Positions 1-6,175 of a stretch of 8,051 bases of DNA are shown piece after piece. The notes beneath the pieces were generated by a model. It was not told where the DNA came from. It saw only the letters and a program-made list of their open reading frames with translations, and searched no databases. The DNA comes from Sulfurimonas sp. (GTDB lineage Bacteria > Campylobacterota > Campylobacteria > Campylobacterales > Sulfurimonadaceae), in the NCBI GenBank assembly GCA_021648465.1, contig JAKISR010000072.1, positions 1 to 8,051 of the forward strand, in the 5' to 3' direction. Positions within the stretch are counted from its first letter, which is position 1; every line of letters begins with the position of its first letter. The translations under genes were made by a program, and so were the position numbers.

Positions 1-1060
1 TGCTCAAAAATTCTAAAAGATTAACTTCACTTACATTTTTATAATATATTTCAATTAATGATTTATAAAACTCATCTCCCACTCTATCAAGTCGCGCCTT
101 GTTTTCTTTTGAGTCTTGTTCTATCTCCTTAGATGTAGCATTTAGTTTTTCATACAACTTTGTTTGATTAAATGGTTCACCCATCGCAAAGTTAAAGTTT
201 GATTTATCATCAAAAGCTCTTAATATTATTGCAAATTTTTCATCTGGCAATATAACTGCAATATTTTGAGCCTCGTAGCCTTTTTTTATATATTCATATA
301 CTTTTTGTTTTACAAAAGCAACTTGAAGCAGTTGTTCACTAAAAGAAAAACATGATATATTTGAATTTTGTATAATTTTTTCTTTTTTTATTATCTCATT
401 TTTATTTAATGATATTAGATATTTGTAATCTTGTTCTAGCTCAATCCCTAAATCCAAAAATTTGCTTTGCATCTTAATGTTAAATCTGCTGGTTTTAAAT
501 ACAATGTTTATTTCGCAATACTCTCTACACTTCATTAAAAGTTCAAACTCAAAGTTTGTTAGATGACCATCTACATATATCTCTATACTCTTATGTTCTT
601 TTGCATAAAATAAATTAAACTCGTACAACTTAGGTAAAAATATTTTATCTAGTATTTTTTGCTTTAAACATAGTTTTTCATACCTTTTATACAACTCTTG
701 AAGTATCTCTATATGCTCCTCAAACTCCGCATAAATATCGTTAGATGCTAAGTTGTCTATCTCATATTTTTCATTGGCTAACTCTTCAAAAAATTTAAAA
801 ATATATGAACTGTTTTTTGTAAATGTAAAAAAGTTTCTCTGAATCTGTAAGCTCTCAAATGATTTAAACTCTGATGCTTTTAAAAGAAGTAATATGCGTG
901 TATCATCATCAATGGGTTTAAAATCTTTAACTACACACAACTTTGAAATAAACTCGCCCATTGTTATGTAGTTTGGTAAAAAAAGTGTTTGGCTGTCTAT
1001 AGAAAGCTGTTCATGTCTTATGGCTCGAGAGGATGGTAAAACTGTAGTGCTTTCATTCAT
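1..1060 (-). CDS. addB: AddB-like PD-(D/E)XK nuclease/helicase subunit, N-terminal part (cut by window edge)
   Basis: Open reading frame of about 353 codons without a stop, leaving the window at base 1, so only the N-terminal part is visible. It begins with TTVLPSSRAIRHEQL (residues 5-19), then LPNYITMGEF (28-37), the opening pattern of AddB/RexB-type recombination proteins. The rest is a charged, largely helical region. No Walker A (GxxxxGKT) is seen in the visible part, so the helicase-like half may be degenerate. The nuclease motif would lie beyond the window. In the family, AddB pairs with AddA to process double-strand breaks for RecA. Start: the TAG stop of the upstream gene is in the same frame 15 nt before this ATG, and no ATG, GTG or TTG lies between them, so 1060 is the earliest possible start. 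The Shine-Dalgarno sequence is poor, suggesting coupled translation. The AddB call rests on the N-terminal pattern plus remembered synteny (addB behind the cco cluster). Confidence 0.72.
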   Translation of the reverse strand, partial: MNESTTVLPSSRAIRHEQLSIDSQTLFLPNYITMGEFISKLCVVKDFKPIDDDTRILLLLKASEFKSFESLQIQRNFFTFTKNSSYIFKFFEELANEKYEIDNLASNDIYAEFEEHIEILQELYKRYEKLCLKQKILDKIFLPKLYEFNLFYAKEHKSIEIYVDGHLTNFEFELLMKCREYCEINIVFKTSRFNIKMQSKFLDLGIELEQDYKYLISLNKNEIIKKEKIIQNSNISCFSFSEQLLQVAFVKQKVYEYIKKGYEAQNIAVILPDEKFAIILRAFDDKSNFNFAMGEPFNQTKLYEKLNATSKEIEQDSKENKARLDRVGDEFYKSLIEIYYKNVSEVNLLEFLS

Positions 1061-1075
1061 AAGGCTTATTATAGC

Positions 1076-1585
1076 CTAATACTCATACACCTCTTTATTT
1101 CTTGTATCAACTTTAACATTCAAAAAATTTTGCTCTTTTTCAATATTTATTTTTGCCATAATATTCCATCTTCCCTCTTTTGGAAGTATTATATTTTTAA
1201 ATGAATAAATTCCACTATCAACTATTGGATTAATAAATTCTTGATTATATTTATGATTATTTGGTCTAGTTATTATAATCTTTATATTAGCATTATTAAC
1301 CACATTTCCATTAGTATCTATAATTTTATACTTTACAGTACTGTTTTCTTGAGAAAATAAGTCAGCAATATATTCGATCTTATATTTTTTATTAAATGAA
1401 ATTCTTGCTTCAATTATATCATTAACTTTTGCATCTACTTCATGATAGCCCATCATATAATTATCACTTTTTTCAACTGGTAATTTTGTTGAAATTATAA
1501 TTGTTGCTACACAAGCACTAAAAATAAATATAATTGATATACCAATTGCATAAGGCCATATTTTTCCACTTTTAATTAGATTCAA
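1076..1585 (-). CDS. FixH-like membrane-anchored periplasmic protein
   Basis: 169 residues. A short N-terminus (SGKIWPY) leads into one membrane helix at about 10-32, followed by a periplasmic beta-rich domain. The pattern TRPNNHKYNQEF (106-117) and the late PKEGRWNI (135-142) match FixH/CcoH-type proteins, where a Gly-x-Trp strand closes the domain. FixH/CcoH proteins help assemble or stabilise cbb3 oxidase. The usual partners fixG, fixI and fixS are not here. Just outside the membrane is YMMGYHEVD (43-51), rich in Met and His, and Cys25 lies in the helix. The start is a TTG at 1585: TAAGGA lies 9 nt upstream, and the first in-frame ATG would remove the membrane helix. The first 14 nt overlap the end of the TPM gene, which implies coupled translation. 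FSAC at 22-25 resembles a lipobox, but the hydrophobic residues after the Cys argue for a plain anchor. The fold assignment is fairly good; the precise role is inferred. Confidence 0.75.
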   Translation of the reverse strand: MNLIKSGKIWPYAIGISIIFIFSACVATIIISTKLPVEKSDNYMMGYHEVDAKVNDIIEARISFNKKYKIEYIADLFSQENSTVKYKIIDTNGNVVNNANIKIIITRPNNHKYNQEFINPIVDSGIYSFKNIILPKEGRWNIMAKINIEKEQNFLNVKVDTRNKEVYEY

Positions 1586-2258
1586 ATTTTTGTTTCCTTA
1601 TATATAATTTTCTTTTGATATAAAGGACTATACCATAAAGTATAAGACCATAAAATATCACTTTCACAATCATAATACTCGTTTTATTGGCATTACCAAT
1701 TGCATTTTCAAGTATTATATTTTTATTATCTGCTATTTGTTCTGCTATATCAGCATATCCATTAAACATAGAACCTGAATATTTTCCTAAAACTTCACCT
1801 TTTTTAGCTTTTTGAGCAAGAAGAGGTAATATAGTTCCTCCACTTGTCATATCACTAAAATCTAAACTTAACAATGCGATTATAAAAGCTTGTACAGGTG
1901 ATGATATAGGGCTTAGTATCTGTTTTTTATTAAAATATTTATATAAAGATGGCTCACTAGCTAAAATATCTACTTTATTATTCATCTCAGAAAATGTAAG
2001 TAAAATTGTAGGCTCAGAGAAATCTTTCATAACCTCTTTTTCATATTCAACAATATTCATTCCATCTGGTAACTCTTTAAGCATCATAAGTCTTAACGAT
2101 ATACCTGTTTTTTGATATAGTTCAGAACCAAGTTTTTCAATTTCCACTTTGAATGCAGGATTGAAAATAACTTCGTCTTTATATAAATATTGTGCATTAA
2201 GTACCGTATTAAGTAATAGTATTAAAATAAGAGCCCTAAGCCCTTTTGAAAATTTCAA
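1572..2258 (-). CDS. TPM-domain membrane protein with signal peptide
   Basis: 228 residues. N-terminal signal peptide (KGLRAL, then hydrophobic to about 20, probable cleavage after LNA at 20-22). A TPM-like domain follows at about 25-135: the segment ISLRLMMLKELPDG (53-66) and the strand EPTILLTFSEMNNKVDILAS (82-101) match the family, whose members include the photosystem II repair protein Psb32 and various membrane-anchored proteins. A C-terminal membrane helix (about 194-214) is followed by a short basic tail (KRKLYIRKQKF). The expected topology is a periplasmic domain tethered by its C-terminus. The start is TTG at 2258, placed 7 nt after AGGA, and no other start keeps the signal peptide. 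The Shine-Dalgarno sequence is fused to the stop codon of the preceding microprotein gene. The function in this cluster is not known; by analogy with Psb32 and by position it may serve quality control or assembly of the oxidase, which is inference. Confidence 0.75.
   Translation of the reverse strand: MKFSKGLRALILILLLNTVLNAQYLYKDEVIFNPAFKVEIEKLGSELYQKTGISLRLMMLKELPDGMNIVEYEKEVMKDFSEPTILLTFSEMNNKVDILASEPSLYKYFNKKQILSPISSPVQAFIIALLSLDFSDMTSGGTILPLLAQKAKKGEVLGKYSGSMFNGYADIAEQIADNKNIILENAIGNANKTSIMIVKVIFYGLILYGIVLYIKRKLYIRKQKFESN
1595..1599 (-). promoter_or_regulatory. Ribosome binding site for TTG start of FixH-like gene
   Basis: AAGGA on the minus strand, 9 nt before TTG at 1585-1583. It lies inside the last codons of the TPM gene. 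It is the only good Shine-Dalgarno sequence near the N-terminus and decides for the TTG start. Confidence 0.6.
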
Positions 2259-2265
2259 TAAAATT

Positions 2266-2270
2266 TCCTT
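2266..2270 (-). promoter_or_regulatory. Ribosome binding site for TTG start of TPM gene
   Basis: AAGGA on the minus strand, fused with the TAA stop (2271-2269) of the 29-residue microprotein gene and 7 nt before TTG at 2258. It supports both the TTG start and coupled translation. Confidence 0.7.
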
Positions 2271-2358
2271 AGCCTATATAAAGATGGTTTGGTGTTAAAA
2301 CCGCGTAAACTGTATATGCGGCCATTAACACTAGACCCCATGCAATAATTTTTCCCAT
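2269..2358 (-). CDS. 29-residue single-helix membrane microprotein
   Basis: A short gene: MGKIIAWGLVLMAAYTVYAV followed by LTPNHLYIG, then TAA. It has one basic residue at the front (K3), a hydrophobic stretch of about 18 residues (4-21) long enough to cross the membrane, and a short polar tail with Pro, Asn and His. Its ATG overlaps the stop of the DUF4006 gene by one base (TAATG). A good Shine-Dalgarno sequence (GGGAGT) sits 5 nt upstream, and its own stop forms part of the Shine-Dalgarno sequence of the next gene. These signals on both sides argue that it is really translated. Size and topology recall the tiny single-helix subunits and assembly factors of cbb3 oxidases (CcoM, CcoS), but I see no family signature, so the function is unknown. 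Without this gene there would be an unexplained 99-nt gap in a tightly packed operon. Confidence 0.78.
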   Translation of the reverse strand: MGKIIAWGLVLMAAYTVYAVLTPNHLYIG

Positions 2359-2573
2359 TATTCACTCCCTACAGTTACAACATGATCTTCAACTTTTGAA
2401 CCAAACATCTTAATTGATTGCTCATTTTTAATATCATAATAATTTACAGCATTAGCATTTTGAACACCAAGACTCCAAATTGTTAAACCAACTAAAATAA
2501 TTAACAGTAGAACAGTTGCTATTAACATTCCTGTTATACCATCAAGAGCAAATAAACCTCTATTTTCATTCAT
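2358..2573 (-). CDS. DUF4006 family small membrane protein
   Basis: 71 residues: a short N-terminus (MNENRGLFALDGITGM), one membrane helix at about 14-36, then a soluble tail of about 35 residues containing YYDIKNEQSIKMFGS. This is the DUF4006 pattern, a Campylobacterota family found, as I recall, immediately behind ccoP. Its Shine-Dalgarno sequence (TAAGGAGT) is fused with the ccoP stop codon, so it is translated with the oxidase genes. Size and topology suggest a supernumerary subunit or assembly factor for the oxidase; this is inferred from position, as no biochemical role is known to me. Confidence 0.85.
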   Translation of the reverse strand: MNENRGLFALDGITGMLIATVLLLIILVGLTIWSLGVQNANAVNYYDIKNEQSIKMFGSKVEDHVVTVGSE

Positions 2574-2583
2574 TCTTGACTCC

Positions 2584-3507
2584 TTATTTGCTTATGCTAG
2601 TGATATATGCACCAACAGCTTCTTTTTGTTTGTCATTAAGTCTATCAAACTTAGGCATAACACCCATATGGCCTTTTTTACCAAAATTAAGAATATTAAC
2701 AACTAGAGCAGGTGTATAAGTAGCTATATTAGGAGCTACATAATCCATACCTTTGCCATCTGCCCCATGACAGGCCGCACATGCACCAGCATAAACCTCA
2801 GCACCTTCTCCACTCATACCATTAGCTACAAAAGTAGAAACAATATCAATTTCAGCATCTGTTATTAAGGCTCCGGTATTAACATTGAACAAACCATTAC
2901 GATCTGACATTGGCATAGCAGAGCCAATTAGTTGATAATCCGAACCTTTTTCAATTACATATTTCACTGTTTGAGCAGAAATTCTACTATTTAAATCTGC
3001 TGCTTTGCCATCAATACCATCAGCATTTATACCATGACAAACTTTACATTCAGCTAAAAATATAGACTCACCCATCTCAACTAACTTATCGCCAGTAAAA
3101 TCACCATATTTTGCTTGATATTTAGCATTATGAACTTCTGTATCTTCATTATATTCACCAATTTGTGAATATGAATTTACTGGGTACCCAATTGTCATGT
3201 ACCATGTACCCCAAACCATAGTAAGCAAAAATGCAACTGCCCAACCTGTCGGTATAGAGTTTTTATACTTACCGATTCCATCCCAATTCTCATCTGCTAA
3301 TTCACCCGTTGCAGTGTCAACTTGCATTTGACGAACATATTTAATTACAACAAGAACTGTAATTAATATAAGTGCAACCGCACCTGCTATTGTAATTATA
3401 TTAACTATGTCATCATTTAAACCACCCTCAGAGATAGCTAAAGGTATATATGTGAACACTAGCATTAAAACGGTAACGATAATTCCCCAAAGATAAATCT
3501 TATTCAT
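2584..3507 (-). CDS. ccoP: cbb3-type cytochrome c oxidase subunit III, diheme cytochrome c (CcoP)
   Basis: 307 residues. Passes electrons from cytochrome c towards CcoO/CcoN in the high-affinity cbb3 oxidase. Two heme c sites are visible: CKVCH at 154-158 and CAACH at 243-247. Likely Met ligands are in SAMPM (196-200) and GVMPKF (282-287). Before them are three hydrophobic segments: about 4-24, 34-58 and 89-110. The basic loop between the second and third (KYVRQ to KYKN, 56-82) should be cytoplasmic, leaving the heme domains in the periplasm. The first segment is extra relative to the two-helix form I recall for Campylobacter; it could be a retained helix or a signal peptide cut near AIS/EGG (24-29). 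Both give the same orientation for the rest. The ATG has AGGAGA upstream, which begins within the ccoQ stop codon. Confidence 0.95.
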   Translation of the reverse strand: MNKIYLWGIIVTVLMLVFTYIPLAISEGGLNDDIVNIITIAGAVALILITVLVVIKYVRQMQVDTATGELADENWDGIGKYKNSIPTGWAVAFLLTMVWGTWYMTIGYPVNSYSQIGEYNEDTEVHNAKYQAKYGDFTGDKLVEMGESIFLAECKVCHGINADGIDGKAADLNSRISAQTVKYVIEKGSDYQLIGSAMPMSDRNGLFNVNTGALITDAEIDIVSTFVANGMSGEGAEVYAGACAACHGADGKGMDYVAPNIATYTPALVVNILNFGKKGHMGVMPKFDRLNDKQKEAVGAYITSISK

Positions 3508-3518
3508 GTATCTTTCTC

Positions 3519-3737
3519 CTATTTCTTCGCACTCTTAGGTGCCTTGTCCTCTGACATAGATGCTACTGGAGTATCATCTATATCATCTTTAAGTGCCATA
3601 TTGCTATAACTTTCATAGTCAACTCCATCAACATCTTTCTTTTTACTATAAAGATGATAGATATACCCATATAATATCAATACGAGACCTATTGTTAACG
3701 TAAAGTACCCATAAGCTTGAAGTTGTGCAATATCCAT
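3519..3737 (-). CDS. ccoQ: cbb3-type cytochrome c oxidase subunit IV (CcoQ)
   Basis: 72 residues. One membrane helix (about 10-30, YGYFTLTIGLVLILYGYIYH) is followed by SKKK and an acidic, then Lys-rich cytoplasmic tail. Position between ccoO and ccoP and the helix-plus-KKK layout identify CcoQ, a small subunit that in other bacteria stabilises the oxidase, in particular the attachment of CcoP. The tail is longer than in the shortest CcoQ proteins and very low in hydrophobic residues. Its Shine-Dalgarno sequence (TAAGGA) is formed from the ccoO stop codon and lies 6 nt before the ATG. Confidence 0.9.
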   Translation of the reverse strand: MDIAQLQAYGYFTLTIGLVLILYGYIYHLYSKKKDVDGVDYESYSNMALKDDIDDTPVASMSEDKAPKSAKK

Positions 3738-3746
3738 TACTTATCC

Positions 3747-4439
3747 TTACTTAAGACTATTCATATATGCAATAATAGCTACTATTTCAGGAATTTCTCC
3801 ACGAGCTACTGCATCTTTAACATCTTGATCTTTCATATCTGCTACTATCACTTTTGCTTCTTCTAAAGCTAATGCATTTGCTTCTGCAACACTTCCACCC
3901 ATTTTAACAATTATGCTAGATCCATCTTTCATAGGAACTGGCTTGTTATAAGGGACTGAAAAGAATTGTGCTATAGTTAATTGTTCTGCAAAAGCAGTGT
4001 TTATATCAGTATTATTTATATACATCCAGCGATATGCAGGCATAATTGAACCTGGAACAACAGAAGCTGGATCTTTCATATGATTTTCATGCCAGTCAGT
4101 AGTTCTATAATTACCAACACGCATTAAATCTGGACCTGTTCTTTTTGAACCCCAAAGAAAAGGACGATCATAAGCATACTCACCACTTAAAGAATAGTGA
4201 CCATAGCGATCAGTTTCTGATTTAAATGGACGAACTAGTTGAGAATGACAAGCATTACAGCTATTTTTAATATATACATGACGCCCAGCTAACTCCAAGG
4301 TAGAGTAAGGCGCTGTACCAATTGTAGGTCGAGACTGTTGAGCAAAGTTTGGAAGAATTTCAACTAAACCTGCAAATGAAATTACTAAAAACACTGCTAC
4401 CGAAAAAAAGAACGGATGTTTTTCTAACCAATGAAACAT
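3747..4439 (-). CDS. ccoO: cbb3-type cytochrome c oxidase subunit II, monoheme cytochrome c (CcoO)
   Basis: 230 residues from the chosen start MFHWLEKHPF. An N-terminal membrane helix (about 10-30) anchors a periplasmic cytochrome c domain with CNACH at 61-65 and a probable Met ligand in SIMPAY (131-136). RPFKSETDRYGHYSLSGEY and GSKRTGPDLMRVG are typical CcoO stretches. The reading frame is open upstream as far as 4553, inside ccoN, but the ATG at 4439 is preceded by AAAAGGA with a 7-nt spacer and gives the family N-terminus. The extra 38 residues are read from the ccoN end in another frame and do not look like protein. The protein receives electrons from CcoP and delivers them to the CcoN hemes. 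It follows ccoN by 16 nt. Confidence 0.95.
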   Translation of the reverse strand: MFHWLEKHPFFFSVAVFLVISFAGLVEILPNFAQQSRPTIGTAPYSTLELAGRHVYIKNSCNACHSQLVRPFKSETDRYGHYSLSGEYAYDRPFLWGSKRTGPDLMRVGNYRTTDWHENHMKDPASVVPGSIMPAYRWMYINNTDINTAFAEQLTIAQFFSVPYNKPVPMKDGSSIIVKMGGSVAEANALALEEAKVIVADMKDQDVKDAVARGEIPEIVAIIAYMNSLK

Positions 4440-4446
4440 ATTATAA

Positions 4447-4453
4447 TCCTTTT
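4447..4453 (-). promoter_or_regulatory. Ribosome binding site that sets the ccoO start
   Basis: AAAAGGA on the minus strand, 7 nt before the ATG at 4439 and just behind the ccoN stop codon. It rules out the longer reading from 4553, which starts at a TTG within ccoN. Confidence 0.75.
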
Positions 4454-4455
4454 CT

Positions 4456-5949
4456 TTATGCGCCCATAGGCGTAGCATTTTGTAGCTCTGATTCTTCAAC
4501 TTTACGAGCAGACATGGTTTTGTAAATGTTATATGCAAACATAAAGAAACCAATTAGGTATAATAAACCACCAACACTACGAATAACATAATAAGGATGA
4601 AGAACTGTCACTGTATCAATGAAAGAGTAAGCCAAGTTACCAAATTCATCGTGAGCACGCCACATCATACCTTGAGTAATACCAGCAATCCACATAGAAG
4701 TGAAATATAAAACAACACCTACAGTTTGAATCCAAAACTGTGCAGTCATTAAGCTTTTTGAATAAATCTCTCTTTTAAATAAACGAGGAGCCATATGATA
4801 AAGAGCTGCCATAATCATAAATCCAACCCAACCAAGAGTTCCATCATGAACATGACCAACAATCCAGTCAGTAAAGTGAGCAATTGCATTAACTGATTTA
4901 ATTGCTTGAATAGGACCTTCTAAAGTTGAAAACATATAGAATGTTGAACTAAGAACCATAAACTTAATTAATGGAGAGGCTGCGACTTGTTGCCACTCAC
5001 CCTTCATTGTAAGAAGCATATTAATCGCTGAACCCCAAGATGGAAGAATCAAAATTACTGAGAAGATTGAACCCATTGTTTGTAACCAATCTGGAACAGT
5101 TGAATATAAAAGGTGGTGACCGCCGGCCCATAAATAAAGGAACATTAAAGCCCAAAAAGACAATAAAGAAAGTTTATATGAATAAATCGCTTGACCAGAT
5201 TCTTTTGGTAAAAAGTAATAAATCATTGCAACAATAGGAACAGTAAAACCAAAGGCAACTGCATTGTGACCATACCACCATTGAACAAGAGCATCATTGG
5301 TTCCAGCATACATAGAGACAGAGTGATACCAAACACCTACACCAGACTCACCAATATCACTAACACCAAACATTGTTGGAATTGCCATATTATTAAATAA
5401 GTAAAGCATAGCTATACCTAAGAAAGTAGCAATATAATACCAAACAGAAATATATAGTGATTTTTCACGGCGAATACCGATTAAACCAAACATTCCTGCA
5501 CCAAATATTACCCATACCACAACAACTAAAATATCAATAGGCCATTCAAATTCAGCATATTCTTTTGAACTAGTAATACCCATAAATAGTGAAACAACAG
5601 CTGCAACAATTACAACTAGGTATAACCAAAAATGTAATTTACCTAAAAACATTAATAACTTTGATTCTGCCATCGATACCTTAAGTACACGCTGACCAAT
5701 ATAATACCAAGTAGCAAAAATACCACTTAATGTAAAACCAAAAACTACTGCATCTGTATGCAACGGACGAAGACGACTAAAGTTTGTATATTCAGCTAAT
5801 CCCTCACCTAACATCAAGTTTAACCCTGGATAAGCAAGTTGAAATGCTAAAATTACACCGATGAGCATACCAACAATTCCTAAAATAATTGTTGTTAGCA
5901 TGAACATTTTTGCAACTGTATAGTCGTATTCTAATGGATGATTCTCCAT
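4456..5949 (-). CDS. ccoN: cbb3-type cytochrome c oxidase subunit I, catalytic (CcoN)
   Basis: 497 residues, a multi-helix membrane protein and the catalytic subunit that reduces O2 to water with heme b, heme b3 and CuB. Ligands can be read directly: His64 (LRPLHTDAV) and His368 for the low-spin heme, His366 for heme b3 (GHVHDG, 365-370), and His228 (WWYGHNAV) with His278/His279 (GGHHLLY) for CuB. Tyr272, six residues before His278, matches the tyrosine cross-linked to a CuB histidine in this family. TLEGPIQ (342-348) is the conserved Glu-containing stretch. Length is close to typical CcoN. It has the strongest Shine-Dalgarno sequence in the window (AAGGAGT, 5956-5962) and is the first gene of the oxidase operon. 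Such oxidases serve respiration at low oxygen. Confidence 0.97.
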   Translation of the reverse strand: MENHPLEYDYTVAKMFMLTTIILGIVGMLIGVILAFQLAYPGLNLMLGEGLAEYTNFSRLRPLHTDAVVFGFTLSGIFATWYYIGQRVLKVSMAESKLLMFLGKLHFWLYLVVIVAAVVSLFMGITSSKEYAEFEWPIDILVVVVWVIFGAGMFGLIGIRREKSLYISVWYYIATFLGIAMLYLFNNMAIPTMFGVSDIGESGVGVWYHSVSMYAGTNDALVQWWYGHNAVAFGFTVPIVAMIYYFLPKESGQAIYSYKLSLLSFWALMFLYLWAGGHHLLYSTVPDWLQTMGSIFSVILILPSWGSAINMLLTMKGEWQQVAASPLIKFMVLSSTFYMFSTLEGPIQAIKSVNAIAHFTDWIVGHVHDGTLGWVGFMIMAALYHMAPRLFKREIYSKSLMTAQFWIQTVGVVLYFTSMWIAGITQGMMWRAHDEFGNLAYSFIDTVTVLHPYYVIRSVGGLLYLIGFFMFAYNIYKTMSARKVEESELQNATPMGA

Positions 5950-5955
5950 GTATAG

Positions 5956-5962
5956 ACTCCTT
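5956..5962 (-). promoter_or_regulatory. Strong ribosome binding site of ccoN
   Basis: AAGGAGT on the minus strand, 6 nt before the ccoN ATG. Its upstream edge touches one arm of an imperfect inverted repeat at 5963-5987. Confidence 0.8.
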
Positions 5963-5987
5963 AAAGATTTAAAACAATTAAGTCTTT
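5963..5987 (-). repeat. Imperfect dyad in ccoN leader
   Basis: On the minus strand the arms are AAAGACTTAA and TTAAATCTTT around TTGTT. That is ten paired positions with a single C/A mismatch and a 5-nt centre, directly before the ccoN Shine-Dalgarno sequence. It may be a regulator binding site or an mRNA hairpin. In AT-rich DNA some chance pairing is expected. Confidence 0.45.
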
Positions 5988-6130
5988 TTAAATTTAAATA
6001 AATTTATCAGACTAATAGCATTGATATATTAACAATAAACATATTCAACAAATCTTAATTATGACTATATTATGACAAATTTTTAAATTTTATACAGTTA
6101 TTAACACTTTTGTAACAAAAAATAGATATA

Positions 6131-6175
6131 CAAATAAGAAAAGAGTTTTTATCTCTTAATTAAAGATAAAAACTC
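6131..6175 (-). terminator. Intrinsic terminator of the DUF507-carA unit
   Basis: On the minus strand the arms GAGTTTTTATCT (6175-6164) and AGATAAAAACTC (6154-6143) form a perfect 12-bp stem with a 9-nt loop, followed by TTTTCTTATTTG. The carA stop codon (6151-6149) lies inside the second arm, so the terminator overlaps the end of the gene. The stem has few G-C pairs, which is usual in a genome this AT-rich. Confidence 0.8.

Larger units (their letters stand above)
5950..6142 (-). promoter_or_regulatory. Upstream region and presumed promoter of the cco operon
   Basis: About 190 bp of very AT-rich noncoding DNA between the carA terminator and ccoN. The carA terminator points to a separate promoter here, but I cannot fix the hexamers: candidates such as TGCTATTAG (minus strand, 6020-6012) match the consensus only partly. 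Campylobacterota promoters usually lack a good -35, which makes the choice harder. No gene was seen. Confidence 0.5.

Noticed and set aside
1511..1522. Lipobox-like FSAC in the FixH-like protein
   Set aside because: The Cys is followed by a further hydrophobic run (VATIII), so it sits inside the membrane helix and not at the start of a mature lipoprotein.
2516..2719. 67-codon plus-strand open frame
   Set aside because: It lies antisense across the DUF4006 gene and the end of ccoP, both well-supported. It is a shadow frame.
4440..4553. 38-codon upstream extension of ccoO starting at a TTG inside ccoN
   Set aside because: It overlaps the conserved end of ccoN in another frame and has no protein-like character. 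The ATG at 4439 has a proper Shine-Dalgarno sequence and gives the family N-terminus.
5040..5237. 65-codon plus-strand open frame
   Set aside because: It lies fully antisense within ccoN, with no family resemblance and no independent support.
6021..6035. FNR-like site TTGATATATTAACAA upstream of ccoN
   Set aside because: TTG and CAA are separated by 9 nt, not the 8 of TTGAT-N4-ATCAA, and the right half is a poor match. In sequence this AT-rich it may be chance.
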